Shown piece after piece: positions 47,008-56,145 of a DNA stretch of 64,000 nt. The stretch's first letter is position 1. The number at the start of each line of letters is the position of its first letter. Both the position numbers and the translations under genes were made by a program. Below the pieces are notes generated by a model. That model did not search any database, was not told the DNA's origin, and saw nothing but the letters and a program-made list of their open reading frames with translations. The stretch comes from Ephemerocybe angulata (taxonomy: Eukaryota; Basidiomycota; Agaricomycetes; Agaricales; Psathyrellaceae): positions 2,542,001-2,606,000 of the forward strand of contig JAACJK010000163.1 in assembly GCA_013368325.1 (NCBI GenBank), read 5' to 3'.

Positions 47008-47930
47008 ATGTCTGCGTCCTCATCCTCATCGGCCACCCCTACTTTCCTTGCCTCTGACATCCTGATCCTGTAATAAGGGGTTTACTGCAATCTTGCCCTG
47101 ATATAAGTTGCTGACGTCAACTCAGGGTAACAGGCTTGACTGGGTCAGGAAGAAGTACAGTGTGTTATCTCCCTGCTAAATTTATCCATTTCAGTTGGTC
47201 CTAACTTGAAAACGTTGCAGTTCATCAACGCACTACTTCCAAGTAAAGCCGAGAAAATGAAGGTCGGAAACTCGAGCTCGCTTAGCTCTTGTACGAAACA
47301 TGTTAGTTTCGCACTTGTCGACCTTGACAAGAGCCGGTTCAAGGAGGCCTCAGGGCGCCTGGTGCTTGTTGATACTCCAGGCTTCAACGACTCTGAGCAA
47401 TCAGACGCACATGTTGCAGCTGATATCCTTGACTGGGTTGTGAAGTCGTACGTCATCCTCAAACCTCCCTCCTGTATAGTCTGACAAATGCGTTCATTGT
47501 TAGATTTCCTGGCGGCGCGAAACAACGTTGCGCAGTTCTTTATCTCTACGACATCAGCCAGAATAGATACGCTGAGCCAGACCTCAGCGCCGTCTCCAAC
47601 ATGCCTGTGGACTTGTACCAGCAGCTGTGCCTCGTCAATACTCACTGGGACACGCTCGGCCACCAGGAGAGGGAGAAGCGCCAAGGGAAGACGGTAGACA
47701 CCAAGTCTGCGACTCTGCTCATGAGGAATGGGATTCGTGGGAAGGACGGTGTCTCGATTGGGAAGGTGTCCGCTAGCCGAGCACGGAATCGGGGTCGGGG
47801 GCGCGCTCTGGCCACCGCGCCTGGACGGACAGTGGGCGCAGGAAACAGAGAAGCGAAGAAGAAAGGTTTATTCGCTGCCTTGCTTTCTTGTTTCTCAGCA
47901 AACCATGCATTGCGATTCTTTAAGCAATAG
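47008..47930 (+). CDS. GT8: P-loop GTPase with Lys-to-Arg P-loop, 249 aa
   Basis: Exons: 47008-47069, 47126-47159 (34 nt, P-loop GLTGSGRS-T), 47221-47447, 47504-47930. The P-loop Lys that contacts the nucleotide phosphates is Arg, as in domain 2 of GT6, its nearest relative (shared ILVTG, FINALxP, KMKVG, DTPGFN). The G4-like motif is NTHWD. The tail is short and very basic (RARNRGRGRAL, REAKKKGLFAALLSCF), unlike the acidic coiled coils of GT4 and GT7. It could be a nucleotide-binding-dead regulator, or still bind GTP weakly. Confidence 0.75.
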
Positions 47931-48323
47931 TCCTCCAGTTTAGGACAAACTGTGTCCGCTCGCAGTCGCAACATATTTATAATAACCAGGGACCCATTCG
48001 ACATGAAGCCCACTTACGGGCTATTTTATCACAGCTCTATACAAAAGGTTCACGCTGCTGGTAGTGGCATCTGAATCCGCACATTACTGACACCAATCAT
48101 GTTATCCAGATAACTTTCTCAGCTTCATGGTATGCGATACAATCTCGATAACAGATATGAAGTCCACGCCCCGTTGGAGAACCACTAGTCACTCCCCACC
48201 CGTTGAGAACGAAGGTGCACAGCGGGATCTTAAACTTAAAACATAGAAGCTTTCGTCTACCAGGGCCTTCCCAACGCTTGCAATCCCCCGACCGGCACGA
48301 ACTCTCGCATGCCCCAGTTAAAA
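47931..48323. other. Intergenic region, 393 bp
   Basis: It lies between GT8 and GT9 on the same strand. Nothing is recognised. Confidence 0.4.
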
Positions 48324-50106
48324 ATGAGATCTGGAGTGCAGAGCGACCTGGGTCCACTGAAGGACCCTCGAGAAACCGACATCATTATCCCGTGCGTTTC
48401 GTGACGAGAGTGGCTGGAAGCAGCTTGAGTGACAGTGCGGCTATCTGACCTATGTTAACAGTATCTTTGGCGCAGCAGGGGCTGGGAAAAGCACTGTGAG
48501 CGACAGGTTTCGAAAACGACAGGAATACTACTGACGACGAACAAAAGTTTATAAATCGATTACTTGCCAAAATAGCCCACGAGCACCGGGTTCAAGTTAG
48601 AGATGGCTTACTCTCCTGTACCATTGAGCTCGAGCCCATCGTTTTTGAGAAGTTGACGGAACAGTACGCCCATATTCGCGGCCGCCGAGTTATTGTCGTC
48701 GACACCCCGGGGTTCAACGAAGGCTCTCTGGCCTCAAATCTTGAGCTGTTGGAACGCATTGCAAATTGGATGGAAAAGTGGTCAGTCAAGTATATGTATT
48801 TGGCACATACATGCGCGAACCTGATAATCTGTGCTCTTACCTCAAGCTACCCAAAAGGTGTCGTACTTGGAGGGGTCGTATATATTCACGATATATCTCG
48901 GAATAGGTCCCCCAGAGGAATCGCTCAAAGAAATCTGGAGATGTTCGGCCACCTATGTGGAGACCCAGGAGCCGTGAGCAAAACGATCCTCGTAACAAGT
49001 CAGTGGGGGACTACACACTCTGGGGAGACATGATCAACATAGACTTGGCCGAAGGGGGAGGCGCGAGGGCAATGAGGTTGGAGGATGACGACGAAGGTAG
49101 CACTTTGAACATCGTCAACATGATCCTGGAGAGGGTCGACAAATGGGCTGGTCAAACCCTTGAAGATGAAGCGCCCTGGCCAATTCAGAAAAGCTCCGCC
49201 CGCAAACATCTCAAAACCGACATTGTCATTCTGTAAGCCTTGCTCTCTGAGTCATACCGTTCTACACAGTGGATAACTGTCTCATATTCTCGAAGCCTTA
49301 CAGGTGAAACGGGGGCTGGGAAGAGCTCAGTACGATTCGCTGTAACTTATTCCACAAAGTGGCTTACTGATACAGACGCCAATACACCCAGTTTATCAAT
49401 GCACTCCTCGGCCAGGCGGGTGACCAAAAGCGCTTTCGCGTTGGTGAGGCCCTCGTGTCTTGCACCACTCGAGTCGAGTCCGCCTTCATTGAGGGTCAAA
49501 CCGGCAACTATCGGCATATCAGAGGGCAACGAGTTGTGGTCGTCGACACACCGGGGTTCGACGACACTTTCGCTGCAGACCTTCAGATTCTAAAGAGAAT
49601 CACCCTCTGGCTTGACGAATCGTGAGTCCAAACCCTGTACATACACCAATAGTTCAGCTTACGCCACGTACCAAAAGTCACAAGAGGAACATGGTCCTTG
49701 GTGGGATCGTTTACCTTCACGATATCTCCGTCGACAGATTCTCTGAAAGCGCTCGAAAGAGCCTGACCACACTTACCAAGTTGTGCAGAGATGCTGGGCG
49801 GGCCTCGAGAAGGTGGTAATGGTTACTACCAAATGGGACCGCGAGGACGGCGCAGTGAACAAGTTTGCGGCGAAAGAGGAGGAACTGAAGGGGATCTACC
49901 AGAAGTCGGGGCTGAGCGTGGAGAAGGGAGACGATGTGACAGTCGAGCGATGGAACCCATGCAGTGGAACCAGGGCATGGGAGATTGTCCACACTCTTCT
50001 GAAGCGATTCGATGGCGAGCTGGGCCTCGAGTCCCGGGATTCTGACTCTGGGCAGGTAGCTTTAAAAGAACGGCTCACGGGTATCTACTCCCGGTGGTCG
50101 TCGTAG
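48324..50106 (+). pseudogene. GT9: tandem double-GTPase gene with two frame breaks
   Basis: Domain 1 exons: 48324-48391, 48462-48495 (34 nt, GAAGAGKS-T), 48548-48780, 48847-49232. Domain 2 exons: 49296-49329 (34 nt, GETGAGKS-S), 49392-49621, 49678-50106. As in GT6, domain 1 ends KTDIVIL and runs into the P-loop exon of domain 2. In domain 1 the frame closes at 49031 just after LVTSQWG and continues in another frame (EGGGARAMRLEDDDEG). A gtcagt-atag intron at 48999-49042 would restore frame but delete G4. In domain 2 a 1-nt loss near 49797-49803 separates KLCRDAG from LEKVVMVTTKWDRED. The G1 and DTPG motifs are intact, so it is a recent wreck, or the assembly has errors. Confidence 0.65.
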
Positions 50107-50945
50107 GTGCTTCGTATTCCGAGATCCCTTTAAGAGCTACCTTCACCAGCGCTCAGCCGCTTGTTCCATAATAATCGCGTCCTTGACTTTATACCGAATT
50201 CCACAAACCCGTACTGCCCACGCACAATGGCTTCATTCCCGTGAGAGCGCACCGGGACATCGAGCAGCTGACACTGGCGTCCGCTAGTCGAGCCGGAATC
50301 CTCGATTCACGAGTTTCAGGCCTCCGATTGAATCCAGCAAGAAAAGCCTCGGTGGCTTCGACAAATGTCTTCCTGAGGAAGGTGGGAGGTACGGTCGAGT
50401 CTCGAGGTTCCTATGTCCGATGTATGTGAACAATCGATCTCATAGCTCTTGGTCCACGGTCACCTACAAAGGATTAATTACCAGCGTTTGCTGCTCCCAA
50501 TATTGAATTGGGATGAGCAAATGCCACGAACCGGCGCCAATCTTGTTCGCTGATCCTTGGCTGATCCATAGTCGGTAGTCGGTGAGCAGGGTGGATTGAT
50601 GCTACCTGTACATCGTGCAGGGAAGTAAGCTGGAAGTAAGTAACAAACTGGGATCCGGTCAGCCTGCCAATGGCAATTATGATGATCAAACCATCAAGTC
50701 GCCAATCACAGCGCTGAGCGCGGTGTACCGGTTCCCGACATTTCTTGACGCTTCTAGGACCTTCTTCGAAGTGCCGCTCCACTCTCAGCCATTCTCGTCT
50801 GCCCTGGAACCCTCTAAGATGTAACGAGAACTCTCGACAGTATTCCATATGCCCGCACTCGAGTTCGGATAAAAGCCTAACATCAAGCAGGTTCAGCAGG
50901 CAACACCTGAATCTCAGGAGCACCCCAACGTTAGCCCTGGAAGCC
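50107..50945. other. Intergenic region, 840 bp
   Basis: A minus-strand ORF starting MDQPRISEQDWRRFVAFAHP (ATG at about 50572) with a GT donor near 50480 could be a first exon, but no second exon could be followed. No gene is called. Confidence 0.4.
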
Positions 50946-52370
50946 ATGTTCTCCATTGGAACCATTCATTCTGAACCAGCAAAGGAAAATGTGTCTGGAC
51001 TCAGAAAGGTAAGCCCCGAGAATGACTCCTCGGCGTTTCCTGGGACTGAACATGCCTTTCGAGGGGTGACTGGTCCACACACAACAGGTGCTAAAACGGC
51101 CTGCGTATCATCCTACATCAGTCAGCGACCCACCAACGTCTATTATCACCTACCATGCGAGCCCAGTCCAGTCAACCGTGTCCAGGGAATCGACTTCAGC
51201 CAATACCCGGCCCCTTCTTGTCACGTTGGACCGGATTGGGGCCCCTACCAACATCAGCATGCTCAAGCTCAAGCTCCCACAGGAGCCTCTAACAGGGAGA
51301 GGGATCTCTGGACCATGATTGACCAAGCACAGCTCGCGAAGTCCAGGGTGGAGCAAGCAATCCAGCACAAGACCACCCAGCTCGTGGCCATCGAACGCAG
51401 CCTGGCTTGTATCCCCATCGCAGGGAACGTGCCCAGCCTCCTGTCGCCTACTGCGGCTCTACATGCACCCACTTCGGCCCCAATCAACCCAACTTTGCGC
51501 TCCTCGACAAACGCAATCGCCGACAGTGCCGTTAGTACACTAGTATCAAAGCCTCCCGCGTACTCGTGGCAAGGCCCCCAAGTAGCGTTTAAGTCGAAAG
51601 GTGAATCACCCAAAAACGATGTAAAGGAAGTCTCGACCAAACAACCATTCCGAAAGTCGTCTCCGGAGGGCTCGCTTATCGGCCTGCTCAGGCCCCACCG
51701 CCATTCGAAGGAGGGTAGGAGCGAAAACAGCTCGCGAGTTTGCACCGATCGCACGCATAACAACAAGCCCAACCAATCTCCCCCTCCTTCCTACCAGCGT
51801 ACCGATAGTACTTTCCCTACCACGCACAAAATGAATATCTTTGCAAACGCCAATCGGGCGGTCCCCACTATTAGCGGCAGTGGGTCCTCTGAGAGACCGG
51901 CTTTTCCAACCAACATCCAGACTTCCAGCACGACTTCCAATCTCGTCGCAGCAGTTCCTGGTGTGGCCAACAGGGGAAGAACGACGTTCCCGGAACCATC
52001 AGCCGCATCTTACGGCGCTTCCGATGCCATGGAACAGCTCAGAGCCATCAACCAAACGTTCCACTACCACCAATCGCGATTCGCGCTCCCCGCCAAGCTC
52101 GATTTTATCACCCAAACTAGCAATCAATTGAAGAACCCCACTGTTATCTTCGCTCATTTATCCGTTTCTTTCAATAACCATCCCGTGCGCTGCTACGAGC
52201 AGACCTTGATCTCACTCTTGGAGCAGCTCCAGCCCCTCGCCTTGCACGCTGAGGGCTGCAAGGCTTTCCGTATGCGGAGGAAAGCGGCTGTCGCTCAGAT
52301 CGAGAGGGCATTGGAGGACTTGGAGGAGAAAGTCACACAAAGGTGGAAGGCGGATTTCTCGAAAGCTTAG
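50946..52370 (+). CDS. Putative BAG-domain co-chaperone, 474 aa
   Basis: This is a single exon, which is unusual here. The ATG at 50946 is the first Met in a frame open further upstream. Residues 1-380 are low complexity (Ser, Pro, Thr, Gln), with a short helical DQAQLAKSRVEQAIQHKT near 120. The last ~90 residues are helical: LDFITQTSNQL, YEQTLISLLEQLQPL, then FRMRRKAAVAQIERALEDLE. The order of a Leu-rich helix with LLxxL and a final R-R/K-x-A-V-x-x-I-x-x-x-L helix fits the BAG domain, which binds the Hsp70 nucleotide-binding domain and speeds ADP release. This is a motif-level call; a generic helical bundle is the alternative. Confidence 0.55.
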   Translation: MFSIGTIHSEPAKENVSGLRKVSPENDSSAFPGTEHAFRGVTGPHTTGAKTACVSSYISQRPTNVYYHLPCEPSPVNRVQGIDFSQYPAPSCHVGPDWGPYQHQHAQAQAPTGASNRERDLWTMIDQAQLAKSRVEQAIQHKTTQLVAIERSLACIPIAGNVPSLLSPTAALHAPTSAPINPTLRSSTNAIADSAVSTLVSKPPAYSWQGPQVAFKSKGESPKNDVKEVSTKQPFRKSSPEGSLIGLLRPHRHSKEGRSENSSRVCTDRTHNNKPNQSPPPSYQRTDSTFPTTHKMNIFANANRAVPTISGSGSSERPAFPTNIQTSSTTSNLVAAVPGVANRGRTTFPEPSAASYGASDAMEQLRAINQTFHYHQSRFALPAKLDFITQTSNQLKNPTVIFAHLSVSFNNHPVRCYEQTLISLLEQLQPLALHAEGCKAFRMRRKAAVAQIERALEDLEEKVTQRWKADFSKA

Positions 52371-54012
52371 ATAGATGCGCATTACTCCTTTGTCTCGTCA
52401 TGGAGCATCGGACTTCACTCTTTAAGCGCCCATCATTAACCAATCTCAGTCCGCTTTGTTCCCGTAATACCTCGGTTTCTGCCTCATGTCTCTCATATAT
52501 AAGCCACTGGATACCTATTTGGTTGTTTTTAGTTTAGCGCCCAGTTCCTTTCCCAGCAAGTAAAATTTCGTCATTCCATCGATCTATCCAAAGATAGCGC
52601 ACTATCATCCTAAGAACGAGGTTAACATTCAGACGACCACTGACCATGCGGGACAGGCGATACGACTGCCATAGATGGCTAATCGTTGCCTTTAGCCAGC
52701 ACCAGAAACGGAAGAGACTGAGACATGTGCCCGTCCAAGGTTCTGACCAGAGGTCCCGAAAGTGCGACTGACACCGAAGTAAGCGCCCAAACATGAAGGT
52801 GACAAAGTGAAGGATGTGCAAGGGGGAAGCCCCAGGTTATGGACTCATATCAAATACCCAGTAAACTGGTACATTTGAAACGTTCACCGGTACTCCACGA
52901 GAACACGTAGGGTCTCCTCGTTCCTATAAATAAGAAATCAAAAAATGGGCACCGAGATGCTCAGAGCGCCAGTGGCAGATCAAAGCCATCAGATGAGATA
53001 CGCTCCGGCCTCTGGAGCGTCGTGAGGAGGGAAAAACAAGGAAATCAAGCACTTGCTTGATCCGATTTCCTTGGGTTTGCCTGGGCCAGCTTCGCTGGCC
53101 GGAACACCCGGCAGAGTCACCAGCCCGGAGCGGGCGTGGCTGGCCATGCGAGGGCGCTGGTGGAGAGGTGGGCGTGGTGGGCCACAAAAAATCGGTGAGT
53201 GAGAGGGCTGAAATGAACGAAACGATGCCCTCTCAGGAAGATGAGGAGACGAAGGAGGGGATCCCTTCGTCGACGACAGCGAAAAGTCGGGCTGTTTGGT
53301 CGAGGGCACCTCGACCAAACAGCGGCAGGTGCCGACGCCTAGGCCTGCCGCTCTCCCATCCTCGGATGTTGGCCACAGCCCGACATCCACGCACTAGCAG
53401 AAGCTGCGACGCTTTCGGCCGGCCTCGGGGGATTCCGATCAAGCGACAAGCGGAGCTCTAATTAAAGTTAAAAGTGCGCTAGAAGCGCCCAGCCTGGGCG
53501 CTTCTTGAACGTCAACCTCAACCAAGCGCACGACCAATCTCAGCAAACGCCCGGGGGTTCGGAACATACCGGAGCATCCCAAATACAAAGGCCTCCACCA
53601 TGGAGTTCACCGCATTGGGTCGAATTGAGGTCGACTGGGGGTTCAATGAAGGCCAAGCTGAACTTATCAAGGGATCGTTGTCCTATCGATGAGGAGGCTC
53701 TGTGGATGTATCGCTACTCGTGCTTCCTTGCTAGATTGCAAACTCCGTCCGGCATTAATTTCTATTTCTAGTCGAGGTATGTTAGCGCAGAAGGAGATGA
53801 GAAGGGGAAGGGCGACCTCCTGACCAACCTTCTTATATGACCATCTAGAGACTCGTGTCTAAACTGACCAGCCCTTCTATCGATAAGGTTTGGCGTGAAG
53901 ATCAAATCGCGGGACACAGCTCTGGGTCGAAAGTTGAAACGTATATATCTGCGAGGGGATTTTGACAAACGCAATTCCGCCCTCCGAATAGTCCGTGTTA
54001 CAAGTAACAAGC
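52371..54012. other. Gene-free stretch, 1.6 kb, with hairpins and repeated motifs
   Basis: It holds several TAAGCGCCCA-type copies (52423-52432, 52780-52789, plus TTAGCGCCCA near 52535) and a cluster of hairpins at 53035-53510 (separate entry). The ORFs at 53057-53461 (+) and 52989-53390 (-) overlap these hairpins and are not credible genes. Confidence 0.5.
53035..53510. repeat. Cluster of short perfect hairpins
   Basis: At least five stems can be read. AAGGAAATC pairs with GATTTCCTT (about 53038-53072) and encloses ATCAAGCA/TGCTTGAT. GGCCAGC-TTC-GCTGGCC lies near 53089. GTTTGGTCGAGG pairs with CCTCGACCAAAC at about 53295-53322. AGCGGCAGG pairs with CCTGCCGCT just after. AGAAGCGCCCAG pairs with CTGGGCGCTTCT near 53482-53505. 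Such density suggests small hairpin elements or a structured transcript. Confidence 0.65.
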
Positions 54013-55737
54013 ATGGGAAGTGACCACGATACGCGACTTCGCCACGGTCCATTTCCCAAACGTACTGAGGTGATAGTGTGCGTCTTTATCCCATTACCTT
54101 ATCCTGGCAGGTTTCACAACATATTTTTGTAGAATCATTGGCAAAGCTGGGGCTGGAAAATCAACGGTATGAGTCTTAATCCTAAAGCATCTAAAGAAGC
54201 ACACTTAAAGTACATATCTCGTCAACGTTTTGGCGTTCTAGTTCATCAATTCCGTCTTGGGCCGTCAAAGCGCTCCTGTAGGAGAGGAAGATAAGCCATG
54301 CACTGAGGTCATTACCCCCTACACACACAGCCCTCCAGGAGGTGCCCATTTGATTCTTCTAGACACGCCCGGATTCGAAGGGCATCGACCTGATGGTGAG
54401 AAGCTGAGTAGCGAAGAGATTATCTCTGAGCTCGACGCTTGGTTCTCGGATATGAAGTAAGTTCCATTCCCTCCGTATCGAGGTCGGAGGAACAACAGAC
54501 TCACTCACCATAGAAATGCCGGGGCAATCATTCGCCAAATCATAGTGCTTCACAGCATCGCAGATGAATCTCCACCGTATGATATAACACCCTCGGGCCG
54601 CATGCATAGGCTCTTCGAGAAGATGACAAAAGACATGGCACTCGCTCTCGTAACGACGCATTGGGATGAGATGGGCAATGATGATGAGGAACTGGACGAG
54701 GATGAGGCGAAAGCGGAAGAGGAAGGGATATTCGCTCCGGAGTCGTTTCTTCATTGGTTGCGACGCAACCGAAAAGACATGACTGCTTTCCGTTCCGGCC
54801 AATCGAGCGACGCCCCGGGGTACACGTCACCTGTCGACGTTATTCACCAGCTCATTAGCGATTTCCAGTCTGATGAAAGCTCGTCGTCAACTTCAGCTGC
54901 ATCTGTCGCTGAAAGCGAAGAAGAAGACCCAGACGACAGGCAAGAGAACGATGGAAAGGTGAGTCACGCTATCGAATAATGCTGAGTATGGCTAATGTCG
55001 CCCTCTTCTTGGTCTTGAAGGCCTCAGCCAACACGGTGCCGAAAGAGTCGCTTGTTGTTATGCCTAGGAAGCTGTACGACTTCGCAGCAAGTAAAGCGCA
55101 GCAGAAACCCCAAGTTCACACCCCAACTTCGGGTCAGCGAATCCTGCTCGACTCCAACGCAGGGCCTCCTCCTGCGAAAGTGGTCGGTCCTCCCGTTGCC
55201 ACCGACGTAGGTGGCGAACCACTTTACATCGGGTCTGCCGTCGTCGGCGACTCCGTGTACCCCTGCAAATTGGGTGCGCATCTGGACCAATTCTGTCATT
55301 TTGCCAACGGCGGCAAGGAAGTCCGCCACAAGGGTCAGTATTACTTGTTGCCTTTCGTCGCTGACCAGATGGAATGGGTCGATGCAAGCCACGGCTATAT
55401 TCCGTATAACCGTGAGCCTGTTGAGGGGGGCAACGACGGCAGCGGCGCGACGCTCTACCATGTCCTATTGCGAGTGGATGGTATCCAAGTCCCGGGAAAG
55501 ACAGGCAGGTTCCTGTAAGTACACCCATTTTCTCATCCCACTCAAAAAACTTAACACGCGCCTTTCCAGTGGGGGCGCTTTCGCCAGCTTTCAGGGAGTT
55601 GAGCATTTTGCGAAGAAAGGCTATAAAATTCTGTGAGTCTCATCAATTATGCGATGCAGTAGTGCGACGCGAAGCTTAACTAAATTGCTGCGACCGTTTG
55701 AAGGTGCTGGAAGCCTGCTGGAAATGCTAAGAACTAA
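54013..55737 (+). CDS. GT10: P-loop GTPase fused to a DM9 (DUF3421) domain, 449 aa
   Basis: Seven exons: 54013-54077, 54133-54166 (34 nt, P-loop GKAGAGKS-T), 54242-54456, 54514-54958, 55021-55514, 55570-55632, 55704-55737. The G domain (residues ~20-225) has DTPGFEG and TTHWD and an acidic insert. A Ser/Glu/Asp linker follows. Residues ~305-440 match the DM9 pattern: EPLYIGSAVVGDSVYPCKLG, then QYYLLPF, SHGYIP, PVEGG, LYHVLLRVDGIQVPGKTG and a final GYKILCW. In other organisms DM9 proteins bind mannose-type glycans and act as pattern-recognition lectins. The fusion suggests sensing through DM9 and switching through the GTPase. Sister gene of GT11. Confidence 0.8.
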
Positions 55738-56145
55738 ATACTTATGTTCAATTCACCGGAAGGCTGCGAGCCTCACTGTTTGTTGAAACTGGATATGTGG
55801 TGACTGTGCTATGTACTTCCCTTCTTTCCATTGCGTATGCGATTGCTTTCCGAATATTCCGTATCTGCAGCCTTTGCCTCAAGGTCAACCAGATTTGTAC
55901 GGGCCTCATTGCTGCCTCGTTCTGCATATACTCTTTCGAAAAAGGTGTAGTCTGCTGACCCCATTGGCTCCGAATACGGATAGGCGGTAATACCAGCCAA
56001 TGGTAAGCATATCACATCGATAACGAGAGGCGCCCGACTAGCCCAGACTAGAGAAAGAATGCGTTTGGGTCGTGGCGTATATCATGAGACGCAAAGCACA
56101 GGAGAATGGATCTTCTCTTGACTTCCAATCTTTGCGCAGTGGGTG
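55738..56145. other. Intergenic region, 408 bp
   Basis: It lies between GT10 and GT11 on the same strand. No motif is recognised. Confidence 0.4.

Noticed and set aside
50474..50965. Minus-strand ORF of 163 codons
   Set aside because: Most of it is antisense to the leader of the BAG-like gene; only the MDQPRISEQDW part looks coding, and no second exon was found.
53057..53461. A 134-codon ORF
   Set aside because: It overlaps the hairpin cluster and is matched by an antisense ORF of the same length.
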